7,045 bases of DNA from Bdellovibrionales bacterium (GTDB lineage: Bacteria > Bdellovibrionota > Bacteriovoracia > Bacteriovoracales > Bacteriovoracaceae): contig DAOVTR010000083.1 of the NCBI GenBank assembly GCA_030633015.1, positions 1-7,045 of the forward strand, in the 5' to 3' direction. The position numbers and the translations under genes are program-made. Of the stretch, positions 1-5,859 are shown one piece after another. The notes under the pieces were generated by a model. That model searched no databases, was not told the DNA's origin, and was given only the letters and a program-made list of their open reading frames with translations. The number at the start of each line of letters is the position of its first letter. Position 1 is the first letter of the stretch.

Positions 1-2081
1 AAACTACGGCTAATATTAAGTGATAACAAGTGGGCCTTTTGTTTATAAAAATAATACTCTGTTAGTCCAATTGCCGAATCAAATAAACTCAAACTTGTTA
101 CTATTTTTAAACGAGTTAAACGATCAACAAAACTTCCGCTCTGTAAATTTAAATCATAACCTTGAGAAATATTAAAATAAGATATTTTAGAATAAGAAAA
201 GTTTTGATTAATGAAGCGTTTATCAATATTAGGATCAATGCTAATTGGCTGTTTTTTAATTAATGAATTATTCCATTGAAATTCAAGAGTATTATTAAGT
301 GGCAAATCCTGTTTAAAAGAACTATTTTCAACTTCATACTCTTTTTCACGAATAGAATCAAGATAATCAAAACGTCCTTCACTTTTCCTAATTTGATTTT
401 TGAATTTGTCGTTACCAGTTATCTTTTGATCTGATAAGTAAAAATGCTTCAACTTAAATTCTTGAGAATGTCTATAAGAATTCCATACTATATTTCTATA
501 GGAATCTTGTTGTTGAGTATTTAATGAAGGAATATCTCCAACTAAATCAGGATATTGCTTCTTAATTTCCACTTTTGCACCCTGATTTTTTTTATCTGGA
601 ATAATTTTAGAAGTTGGAACCAACTCCATATATGATACTCCAAAAATCTTTTCAAGTTCTATTGAGAATTCGCTTTCATAGATAATCCCTGTTTTACTAA
701 ACCTATTATCTCTCTCATTGGGAAAATTATAATTTTGATTATCCCATTTAATTTTAGTATGGGCCTTAACTGGCCCAATATTTCCCAATGACCAATTTAT
801 ATAAGGCTGCCAATTTAATCTTTGGGCATTTCTAATATAAAGGTTTTCTTTAACTTCACTTTGCTTAAATACAGTAACATCTGAATCTATGCCAAATTTA
901 ATATTTTTTAAAAATAAAAGATCTGTCTCTAATATATTAAAAGGAATTACATTAAAAAATATTTTAGGTAATATTTGAACGTAGCTGGTATCAAACTTAT
1001 CACTTTCATCAACTAATTGATTTTTATTATAGTAACTTTCAATTCCAATATTCATTAATGGAAATCTCAAATCAATAAATGATTCCATTCCTATTTCGCT
1101 TCCTCTGATTTTATTTTCAGCATAGTAATATAGATCGTGGATTGTATCGAGATCCGAAACTTCATTAATATACAAATGATGTCTAAATACATTACCTAAA
1201 TCATAACGATGCTCATATTGACTAAAGTGCCTAAAGGTATATTTACCCGAGTCGGTCATACTAAATTTATTAGGAAGATAAATGTTATCCATCACTTGCA
1301 ATGAATTAATCTCTAACCATTTTCTATGCCCAATCATTTTTCGATATTGTAAAATATTTCCATAACCACGCTTACTTAGAATAGATGGTGTTAATGTTAA
1401 ATCACTACTCCTAGACATTGCCCAAAACCAAGGGACTTCTAGTCGAACCCCATCAGTTGAACTTGTAGATATATCAGGAAATAAAAGGCCTGTTTCTCGC
1501 TTCTTTTTTATTGGAAAAATTATGTATGGAACATAAAGTACAACAACGCCCTTAACTTTTAAATAAGCATGTTTTATTTTAACATATTCTCCGATTGTAA
1601 TATTAACTTCCTTGCCCAAAATTGACCAAGACTCAGGACAATCTCTGCATGTCGTATATTCTGCATCCTTTCCATAAAACTCATTTTCTCCAACCTTAGA
1701 TAATTCCTGTCCCAAAACAACAAAATTATCTGAAAGAATTCTTGCATTTTTAATAATGAGCTTATCATTTTTTAAATTATGAAAAAGAGAAGTTCCATAC
1801 ATCGTAACACCAGGAGTAATATATCTTACGTTACCAAAAATATTAATATCTCCGGTTATCGTGGACATAGAAGCTTTTTCACCATACAACGCTTTAGTGT
1901 CTTGAGTGATAACTACATTTCCTACTGCTTCAAACATCTCATCAGTTGATCGCCTGTAAGCTTTATCGGACAAAATATGAATTCTTTTGTTTGTACTAAA
2001 TGCAAACGACATTTCCTCTCTAGCATAAGCTTTAAAATGAAAAGAAGTAAAAAGATAAAAAAGAAAAAATAATATTTTCAT
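1..2081 (-). CDS. lptD: LPS-assembly outer-membrane protein LptD, 3' end cut off by the window
   Basis: The frame stays open for 693 codons from ATG at 2081 to the left edge, so the C-terminus is missing. LptD is the outer-membrane beta-barrel that, with LptE, inserts lipopolysaccharide into the outer leaflet. Residues 1-20 form a signal peptide (basic start, Phe/Leu-rich core, Ala-Tyr-Ala before the likely cut). An LptA/OstA-like beta-jellyroll follows at about 30-140 (AVGNVVITQ, YGEKASM). Next are TTCRDCPESW at 143-152 (Cys145, Cys148) and the family block GEYVKIKHAYLKVKGVVVLY with FPIKKKRETGLLFP at 164-202. After that the chain is barrel-like, with a SYRHSQEFKLKHFYL segment near 535. No Shine-Dalgarno is well placed, but the codon just before the ATG is a stop, and the signal peptide fits this start. 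It lies 30 bp after the hydrolase gene and is probably cotranscribed with it. E. coli LptD has 784 residues. Confidence 0.93.
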   Translation of the reverse strand, partial: MKILFFLFYLFTSFHFKAYAREEMSFAFSTNKRIHILSDKAYRRSTDEMFEAVGNVVITQDTKALYGEKASMSTITGDINIFGNVRYITPGVTMYGTSLFHNLKNDKLIIKNARILSDNFVVLGQELSKVGENEFYGKDAEYTTCRDCPESWSILGKEVNITIGEYVKIKHAYLKVKGVVVLYVPYIIFPIKKKRETGLLFPDISTSSTDGVRLEVPWFWAMSRSSDLTLTPSILSKRGYGNILQYRKMIGHRKWLEINSLQVMDNIYLPNKFSMTDSGKYTFRHFSQYEHRYDLGNVFRHHLYINEVSDLDTIHDLYYYAENKIRGSEIGMESFIDLRFPLMNIGIESYYNKNQLVDESDKFDTSYVQILPKIFFNVIPFNILETDLLFLKNIKFGIDSDVTVFKQSEVKENLYIRNAQRLNWQPYINWSLGNIGPVKAHTKIKWDNQNYNFPNERDNRFSKTGIIYESEFSIELEKIFGVSYMELVPTSKIIPDKKNQGAKVEIKKQYPDLVGDIPSLNTQQQDSYRNIVWNSYRHSQEFKLKHFYLSDQKITGNDKFKNQIRKSEGRFDYLDSIREKEYEVENSSFKQDLPLNNTLEFQWNNSLIKKQPISIDPNIDKRFINQNFSYSKISYFNISQGYDLNLQSGSFVDRLTRLKIVTSLSLFDSAIGLTEYYFYKQKAHLLSLNISRS

Positions 2082-2111
2082 TTAGAATAATTTCAACCTG
2101 TAAATATCAAA

Positions 2112-2876
2112 TTAAAATACAAAACTAATTGCATCAGAGCTCATAACCGTCACTCGATCAATTTTTAATGCTTGAATTTCATTAAATAATTGATCTTGAT
2201 AATTAGGCTTGAGGTGACCTACAAAAATAGGAACATCCTTCGGCATTTTTTCTATCTCCTTTTTGATATCATTGGGAGTAAAATGCTGACTACTTTTTGC
2301 TACATCTTGAAGATGATTTGGAAAACTCGTCTCGGTAAAAATACCTTTTAAGTTTTTTTTCTTTTTTGCAAGCTCCCAAATCCTATCGGTAGGACCAGTA
2401 TCCTGAGTAAAAACCAAAGACTTATTATTCTTTTCAACAATAAAACCAACTGCTTTTCCAGGATGATTAACTCTAACTGGGGTAATTTTATACCCATCTA
2501 AATTAATCTCTTTTTCAGGAATCAAATCTTTAAACTCAATTGTTGGGTTTTTTTCTGATGGTATCTTTGAAAAATCAGGCCATATAACATCGTTCATAAG
2601 ATGTTTTAAAATGGCATCTTTAACTGGCTTATTACAATAGGTGTAAAATGGAGAATCCTTTAGTCCAAAACAGTTATCTGCTAAAAAAGCAAGGTCAGCA
2701 ATATGGTCTAAATGAGCATGTGATATTAAAATATTTTTAACAGCAAGTTGTTCACTAATCTGCAATCCAGATGCAACTGATCCAGCATCAATCAATAATA
2801 CTCCATCAATTAAATATGATGTATTTTTAAACTCTGGTGATGTCCCACCATGACATCCTATAATTTTAACGAGCAT
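2112..2876 (-). CDS. MBL-fold metallo-hydrolase, class II cyclic-nucleotide phosphodiesterase-like
   Basis: A 254-residue cytoplasmic protein of the metallo-beta-lactamase fold. The metal site is clear: HAHLDH with His53, His55, Asp57 and His58, then His138 (VNHPGKAVGF), Asp159 (FTQDTGPT) and His221 (GHLKPNY), the usual two-metal ligand set. The N-terminal GCHGGTSPEFKNTSYLIDGVLLIDAG resembles the class II 3',5'-cyclic-nucleotide phosphodiesterase group (yeast PDE1-type and bacterial relatives). A role in hydrolysing cAMP or another cyclic nucleotide is plausible, but the fold also includes RNases and lactonases, so the substrate is not settled. An in-frame ATG exists at 2894, but the ATG at 2876 is preceded by GGAG at a 5-base spacing while the upstream one has no ribosome site. 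The gene follows rsmI by about 80 bp with its own promoter between, and precedes lptD by 30 bp. Confidence 0.87.
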   Translation of the reverse strand: MLVKIIGCHGGTSPEFKNTSYLIDGVLLIDAGSVASGLQISEQLAVKNILISHAHLDHIADLAFLADNCFGLKDSPFYTYCNKPVKDAILKHLMNDVIWPDFSKIPSEKNPTIEFKDLIPEKEINLDGYKITPVRVNHPGKAVGFIVEKNNKSLVFTQDTGPTDRIWELAKKKKNLKGIFTETSFPNHLQDVAKSSQHFTPNDIKKEIEKMPKDVPIFVGHLKPNYQDQLFNEIQALKIDRVTVMSSDAISFVF

Positions 2877-2881
2877 AAAAA

Positions 2882-2885
2882 CTCC
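2882..2885 (-). promoter_or_regulatory. Shine-Dalgarno that fixes the hydrolase start
   Basis: On the minus strand this reads GGAG, followed by TTTTT and the ATG at 2876. It favours that ATG over the in-frame ATG at 2894, which has only AT-rich sequence upstream. Confidence 0.7.
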
Positions 2886-2903
2886 ATTTATCATTAAAAT
2901 TAA

Positions 2904-2932
2904 ATTGTACGACAGGTTTTATATTTGAGCAA
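2904..2932 (-). promoter_or_regulatory. Sigma70-type promoter for the hydrolase (and probably lptD)
   Basis: Reading leftward, TTGCTC (2932-2927) is followed after exactly 17 bases by TACAAT (2909-2904), which matches five of six positions of the -10 consensus. The -35 matches only TTG. Transcription would start near 2897, leaving about 20 bases of leader before the start codon at 2876. The -35 box lies inside the inverted repeat at 2920-2937. This is inferred from motifs only. Confidence 0.55.
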
Positions 2933-2937
2933 ATATA
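2920..2937. repeat. 18-bp inverted repeat (8-2-8), operator-like
   Basis: The plus strand reads TATATTTG AG CAAATATA, a perfect dyad with 8-base arms and a 2-base centre. The centre is too short for a good RNA hairpin, and the repeat overlaps the -35 box of the predicted promoter. Both points favour a DNA-binding site for a dimeric regulator over a terminator. Its arms are AT-rich, so chance is not excluded. Confidence 0.5.
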
Positions 2938-2958
2938 TTCAGATTGATAAGTTTTTCC

Positions 2959-3798
2959 TTATTTAGAACTTAACAATTTTTTATAAATATCTTTTGATGC
3001 CTCTCCTGTTACCAAAGACATAATTTTACTTAATTGTTTCGTTGATTTTCTATCTGTATTTAAATAATCATTAATTAAATCCTTTAATAATTTATTATCA
3101 ATTTGATTACGCTTCCCTGCTTGTGAATTATTTACTAAAACAACAATTTCTCCCTTTAAAGGTATTTCTTCTAAAATACTTTCATATTCTCTACCTTTAA
3201 ATCTATAGACTGATTGAAATTTTTTGGTAATTTCTCGTGCTATTACAATATCTGAATCCTGAAATATTTGGCTAACAATAGGCAATGATTTATTAATTCT
3301 ATTGGGTGATTCAAAGAAAATATGAGTTCCTTTTATATTTTGCCAACTATTTACCAACAACTTAATTGACTCCCTATCTCTTGGTATAAATCCGTAAAAA
3401 TGAAATGGATTAGGAGGAAGAGCACTTAACTCCAGTGCTGCTACAACAGAGCTGACTCCTGGAGCACAGTCAATCTCAATTTTGTTTTCTACGCATTTTT
3501 TTAGTAAGGGGTATGCAGGATCGGAAATAATAGGACTGCCTGCCTCAGATAAAAGACAAATATCGTTACCATCTAATAAAAGCTTTAAAATATAATCTTC
3601 TACTTTTGAATCTGAATTATCAAAATAAGAAATAATTTTTTTTCCCTTAAAATCAATCTCCAACAACTGCATAATGGACTTAAATGATCTAGTATCCTCC
3701 ACTACAAAAATATTTGAGTTCTCTAAATAGTCTAAAACTCTTTTTGTAATATCTCCCATGTTACCTATGGGTAAGGTTAATAAAATAATTTTACTCAA
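2959..3798 (-). CDS. rsmI: 16S rRNA (cytidine-1402-2'-O)-methyltransferase RsmI
   Basis: A 279-residue tetrapyrrole-methylase-fold enzyme, close to the 286 residues of E. coli RsmI. The family uses S-adenosylmethionine to 2'-O-methylate C1402 in the 16S decoding centre. Motifs in order: LPIGNMGDIT (9-18), VEDTR (33-37), LSEAGSPIISDPAYP (83-97), APGVSS (112-117), the LPPNPFHFYGFIPR stretch (127-140), FFESPNR (161-167), REITKKF (188-194) and KGEIVVLV (215-222). Two signature spots deviate from the commonest form: LPIGN for TPIGN and SEAGSP for SDAGTP. The start is TTG at 3798, backed by AGGAG at a 5-base spacing; no ATG competes nearby. It is divergent from the STAS gene across a 136-bp gap and is the first gene of the leftward group rsmI, hydrolase, lptD. 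Confidence 0.9.
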   Translation of the reverse strand: MSKIILLTLPIGNMGDITKRVLDYLENSNIFVVEDTRSFKSIMQLLEIDFKGKKIISYFDNSDSKVEDYILKLLLDGNDICLLSEAGSPIISDPAYPLLKKCVENKIEIDCAPGVSSVVAALELSALPPNPFHFYGFIPRDRESIKLLVNSWQNIKGTHIFFESPNRINKSLPIVSQIFQDSDIVIAREITKKFQSVYRFKGREYESILEEIPLKGEIVVLVNNSQAGKRNQIDNKLLKDLINDYLNTDRKSTKQLSKIMSLVTGEASKDIYKKLLSSK

Positions 3799-3803
3799 AA
3801 TAT

Positions 3804-3808
3804 CTCCT
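3804..3808 (-). promoter_or_regulatory. Shine-Dalgarno for the TTG start of rsmI
   Basis: AGGAG on the minus strand, five bases ahead of TTG at 3798-3796. It supports this non-ATG start, which also gives the full N-terminal methylase motif. Confidence 0.75.
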
Positions 3809-3821
3809 AACTAGTTAATTA

Positions 3822-3851
3822 TTTATAAGAAAAACTTTCCGTTTTAATTAA
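3822..3851 (-). promoter_or_regulatory. Possible rsmI promoter
   Basis: The minus strand holds TATAAA at 3827-3822 and a weak TTAATT at 3851-3846 with an 18-base spacer. The predicted start of transcription near 3815 leaves a leader of under 20 bases. The -35 lies in a TTTAATTAAA palindrome (3843-3852) that the divergent STAS promoter may share. In such AT-rich sequence this is weak evidence. Confidence 0.3.
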
Positions 3852-3873
3852 ATATTCTAAAAAATGATATAAT
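3844..3873 (+). promoter_or_regulatory. Extended -10 promoter for the STAS gene
   Basis: TGATATAAT at 3865-3873 is a perfect TATAAT with the TGn extension. The -35 is poor (TTAATT at 3844-3849, 18-base spacer), as is usual for extended -10 promoters. Transcription should start near 3880, giving a 5' leader of about 55 bases before the ATG at 3935. Confidence 0.65.
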
Positions 3874-3882
3874 ATTAAAATA

Positions 3883-3904
3883 TATTGGTCTATTTTGATC
3901 AATA
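3883..3904 (+). promoter_or_regulatory. Hairpin in the STAS gene 5' leader
   Basis: TATTGGTC and GATCAATA flank the 6-base loop TATTTT and can form an 8-bp RNA stem with one G-U pair. It begins right after the predicted transcription start. No U-tract follows, so it is not a terminator. It could stabilise the 5' end of the transcript or, as near-symmetric DNA, bind a regulator. Confidence 0.45.
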
Positions 3905-3922
3905 ATAAAACAAAAAGATTTT

Positions 3923-3928
3923 AAGGAG
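3923..3928 (+). promoter_or_regulatory. Strong Shine-Dalgarno of the STAS gene
   Basis: AAGGAG, six bases before ATG at 3935. It is among the strongest ribosome sites in the window and suggests efficient translation. Confidence 0.8.
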
Positions 3929-3934
3929 ATAACT

Positions 3935-4321
3935 ATGTCAATTAAGGCCCAAATCAATGTTGATTCAAAAGGTGATATTATTGTACATATGTCTGGTGGA
4001 TTAGACTTTGAAAATAGTGCACCACTTAAACAAGAACTTGAAAGTTTATCAGAACAAAACCCATTTTCAAATATTACTCTAGATCTAAATGCAGTCGATT
4101 TTGTTGGATCATCTGGAATTGGAATTTTTGTTGAAACCATCAAAAGTTTAAATAAAAATAAAAATAAAATTAAATTATCAAATGTTAAAAGTGAATTCAT
4201 AAGAGTTTTTAAATTATTTGATTTTGATGTAATGGATGCTATTAACATAGATTTTGACTCAGATGATACTGATGACCTAAATCAAAAATATGGTAACAGA
4301 TCACATACTTTTCAAAACTGA
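3935..4321 (+). CDS. STAS-domain protein, anti-sigma-factor-antagonist type
   Basis: A 128-residue soluble protein and the only gene on the plus strand. Residues 1-105 form a single STAS domain: an N-terminal beta hairpin (DIIVHMSGGLDFENSAPLKQEL), then ITLDLNAVDFVGSSGIGIFVE at 47-67. The Ser59-Ser60 pair sits where SpoIIAA and RsbV carry their phosphorylated serine. The preceding Asp of the classical DSSG is Gly here, a common variant. The tail from about 105 is acidic (FDSDDTDD), then polar, and is longer than in minimal antagonists. Known relatives bind an anti-sigma factor or kinase in the unphosphorylated state, so partner switching is the likely mode. No kinase, phosphatase or sigma gene lies beside it. 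It has its own promoter and strong ribosome site, and its last 10 bases overlap the 3' end of the convergent gene. Confidence 0.88.
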   Translation: MSIKAQINVDSKGDIIVHMSGGLDFENSAPLKQELESLSEQNPFSNITLDLNAVDFVGSSGIGIFVETIKSLNKNKNKIKLSNVKSEFIRVFKLFDFDVMDAINIDFDSDDTDDLNQKYGNRSHTFQN

Positions 4322-4785
4322 TATCGAATAAATTCTAAATATAAATCAGGAACATTGTCTGGTCTATTGGCCTTAATTTTCAAACTATTTTTATACCTAG
4401 AATCTTCTAAATATGGCTCCCATCTCTGATAATATCCACCGCCTTTAACTCCACCACTTTCATAAGGACTTAAATTATCGTATATTTCTCTCTGGCCACC
4501 CCATTTACTTTTTTTAATGGCGTAGCTACCTACGATATATCCACCAAAAAGAAGTCCTGCATAAAGCCCTAATGACGCGCCTTGTGGTACAGATCTACCA
4601 CCAGTATCAAAAGCAAGTTGCGAAGCCAAACCTAAAAGTGCTCCACCTACAGTTCCATAAGCGGCCATTGACAGCAGTGCTTTTGTTTTAGGATCCACCT
4701 CTGCTTTTAAAGGATTACTAAAAGAAACCATTAAGAGCATAATTAAAAATAATGATATTAATTTTGTTTTTATATAAAACTCCAT
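4312..4785 (-). CDS. Small exported protein with a glycine zipper, function unknown
   Basis: I do not recognise a named family. From ATG at 4785 the product has 157 residues. Residues 1-28 look like a signal peptide (one Lys, long Leu/Ile/Met core, Leu-Lys-Ala before the cut), though an uncleaved anchor is possible. Two hydrophobic, glycine-rich segments follow, about 36-58 and 69-91. The second has Gly at 69, 73, 77 and 81, a GxxxGxxxGxxxG zipper of the kind that packs membrane helices into oligomers. Residues 92-157 are polar and aromatic-rich and end in Phe. The frame extends up to an ATG at 4821, but the ATG at 4785 is chosen because it starts just after the yraN stop (4790) and begins directly with the signal peptide. 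Last gene of the operon; its stop overlaps the STAS stop. Confidence 0.72.
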   Translation of the reverse strand: MEFYIKTKLISLFLIMLLMVSFSNPLKAEVDPKTKALLSMAAYGTVGGALLGLASQLAFDTGGRSVPQGASLGLYAGLLFGGYIVGSYAIKKSKWGGQREIYDNLSPYESGGVKGGGYYQRWEPYLEDSRYKNSLKIKANRPDNVPDLYLEFIRYQF

Positions 4786-4789
4786 GTTA

Positions 4790-5119
4790 TTACAAATAAT
4801 AGGATAAAAAAGCTTTATCATTTTGGCAAAAAGTCTTTTCAGGAATAATCAATTTTAAATTTATTCCACAATTAAGTAACTCAGAAACAATTTTTGCGCT
4901 TCTTTTTAATCTTAATATTTGCTTCTTTGAAATATTAATGCTGCTTTTTACTTCAAAAAGAGTAATTTCATTATAATTCTCTTTTTTTTCCATAATTGCA
5001 ATATCAACCTGCCCGGCCCCGAATTGCCTTAAAATGACTGATGATATTAAAATGGGTGTATGGTGTTTATGAAATTTACGACTAAAGATTGCCTCTAAAT
5101 AATTACCTCTGTTAGACAA
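4790..5119 (-). CDS. yraN: YraN-like protein (UPF0102), PD-(D/E)xK nuclease fold
   Basis: A 109-residue protein of the YraN family, whose members resemble archaeal Holliday-junction resolvases and often sit beside rnhB. The likely active-site pattern is present: Glu9 in RGNYLEA (family GExxA), Asp39 in GQVDIAI (family GEIDLI) and Glu56-x-Lys58 in LFEVKSS (family FVEVK). A basic helix follows (KKQILRLKRSAK). No biochemical role is firmly assigned to the family, so nuclease activity is inference. The frame is open back to 5302, but that part lies inside rnhB and looks unlike YraN. I start at TTG 5119, which overlaps the rnhB stop by 8 bases and has AAGGGAG nine bases upstream, giving a family-like N-terminus. 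The sequence is divergent, and the ATG at 5212 is an alternative without a ribosome site. Confidence 0.75.
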   Translation of the reverse strand: MSNRGNYLEAIFSRKFHKHHTPILISSVILRQFGAGQVDIAIMEKKENYNEITLFEVKSSINISKKQILRLKRSAKIVSELLNCGINLKLIIPEKTFCQNDKAFLSYYL

Positions 5120-5822
5120 ACTCCTTAACTCCCTTAAAGGTTTTTCTGTGATATGGGCATGGACCAATTTTTTTAAGGATTTGCCTGTGAAGCTCTGTTG
5201 GATATCCTGCATTTTTATTAAACTGATAATCTGGATACTGAACATGTAGTTTGGCCATAAGATTATCTCGATACTCTTTTGCAATAATTGAAGCAAGACC
5301 AATCAACTCCACTTTGCTGTCACCTTTTATAACAGGTACTGCCTTAAAATTGATTGGTAAATTACCAGGAAGTTTATTACCGTCAATCAGCATAAGCTGA
5401 GTAAAACTATCATTAAAATTTAACTTTAAAAAAGAATTTTTCATGGCCAATAAAGATGCATTTAAAATATTTATTTTATCAATATAAACAGCTGAGACTT
5501 CTTGAATACAAAAATTCAAATTATAATTTTTGAAAGATATATTATAAACCTGATCACCAACCATATTATCAAGATTAATTTCTAGAGCTTCTAAAATCTG
5601 TAGTCTTTTTTTTGTATTAAGTTTTTTGGAATCAGTTACTCTAAGTGTCTTAAGATCAACTAATAGACTTTCAAGGTTTTTAAAATCAATATATTTAACA
5701 TTTACGGAAGCAGCGACTACCGGTCCTACAAGAGGACCACGACCGACCTCATCACACCCACCAACATAGTCGGCACTAAAACAATCTAATTCATCCTTAA
5801 GACAAAACTCATCACTAGGCAT
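5112..5822 (-). CDS. rnhB: Ribonuclease HII
   Basis: A 236-residue RNase HII, which cuts 5' of ribonucleotides embedded in DNA and starts ribonucleotide excision repair. GGCDEVGRGPLVGPVVAASV (21-40) carries Asp24 and Glu25. TDSKKL (63-68) is the conserved substrate-loop motif. LMLIDGN supplies Asp147, and KGDSKVELIGLASIIAKEYRD supplies Asp168, completing the DEDD metal site. HRQILKKIGPCPYHRKTF (212-229) is the usual C-terminal block. It is longer than the 198-residue E. coli enzyme, mainly because of an expanded middle (about 41-120). A longer reading from GTG at 5837 is possible, but that GTG lies within GTGAGGG, which itself makes a good ribosome site for ATG 5822. It starts 37 bases after rplS ends and overlaps the start of yraN. 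Confidence 0.93.
   Translation of the reverse strand: MPSDEFCLKDELDCFSADYVGGCDEVGRGPLVGPVVAASVNVKYIDFKNLESLLVDLKTLRVTDSKKLNTKKRLQILEALEINLDNMVGDQVYNISFKNYNLNFCIQEVSAVYIDKINILNASLLAMKNSFLKLNFNDSFTQLMLIDGNKLPGNLPINFKAVPVIKGDSKVELIGLASIIAKEYRDNLMAKLHVQYPDYQFNKNAGYPTELHRQILKKIGPCPYHRKTFKGVKEFV
5129..5135 (-). promoter_or_regulatory. Candidate ribosome site for yraN inside rnhB
   Basis: AAGGGAG on the minus strand, nine bases ahead of TTG 5119. It lies inside the rnhB coding end, as expected for coupled translation. A second AAGGAG (5126-5121) is only one base from the TTG and too close to serve it. Confidence 0.45.
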
Positions 5823-5830
5823 AATAAATG

Positions 5831-5838
5831 CCCTCACT
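5831..5838 (-). promoter_or_regulatory. Ribosome site that decides the rnhB start
   Basis: AGTGAGGG on the minus strand, eight bases before ATG 5822. The in-frame GTG at 5837 is part of this site, so the ATG is the better start. Confidence 0.65.
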
Positions 5839-5859
5839 TATAATAAATGTTTTATTGAT

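Noticed and set aside
1574..1768. 64-codon minus-strand open frame
   Set aside because: It lies inside lptD in another frame and its product looks like no known protein. The lptD frame here carries the CxxC and conserved family block.
3844..4248. 134-codon minus-strand open frame opposite the STAS gene
   Set aside because: It is antisense to a clear STAS domain, has no ribosome site evidence, and its Ser/Ile/Phe-rich product looks like a reverse-strand shadow.
4361..4380. GGTC-TATT-GGCC followed by TTAATTTT as a rho-independent terminator for the STAS transcript
   Set aside because: The stem is only 4 bp with a G-U pair and the T-run is broken. Too weak to call.
5120..5302. N-terminal extension of the yraN frame
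   Set aside because: It lies within rnhB coding sequence, does not resemble YraN, and has no ribosome site at its possible starts.
5823..5837. GTG start giving rnhB five extra residues
   Set aside because: The GTG is part of the GTGAGGG ribosome site for ATG 5822, which is the better start.
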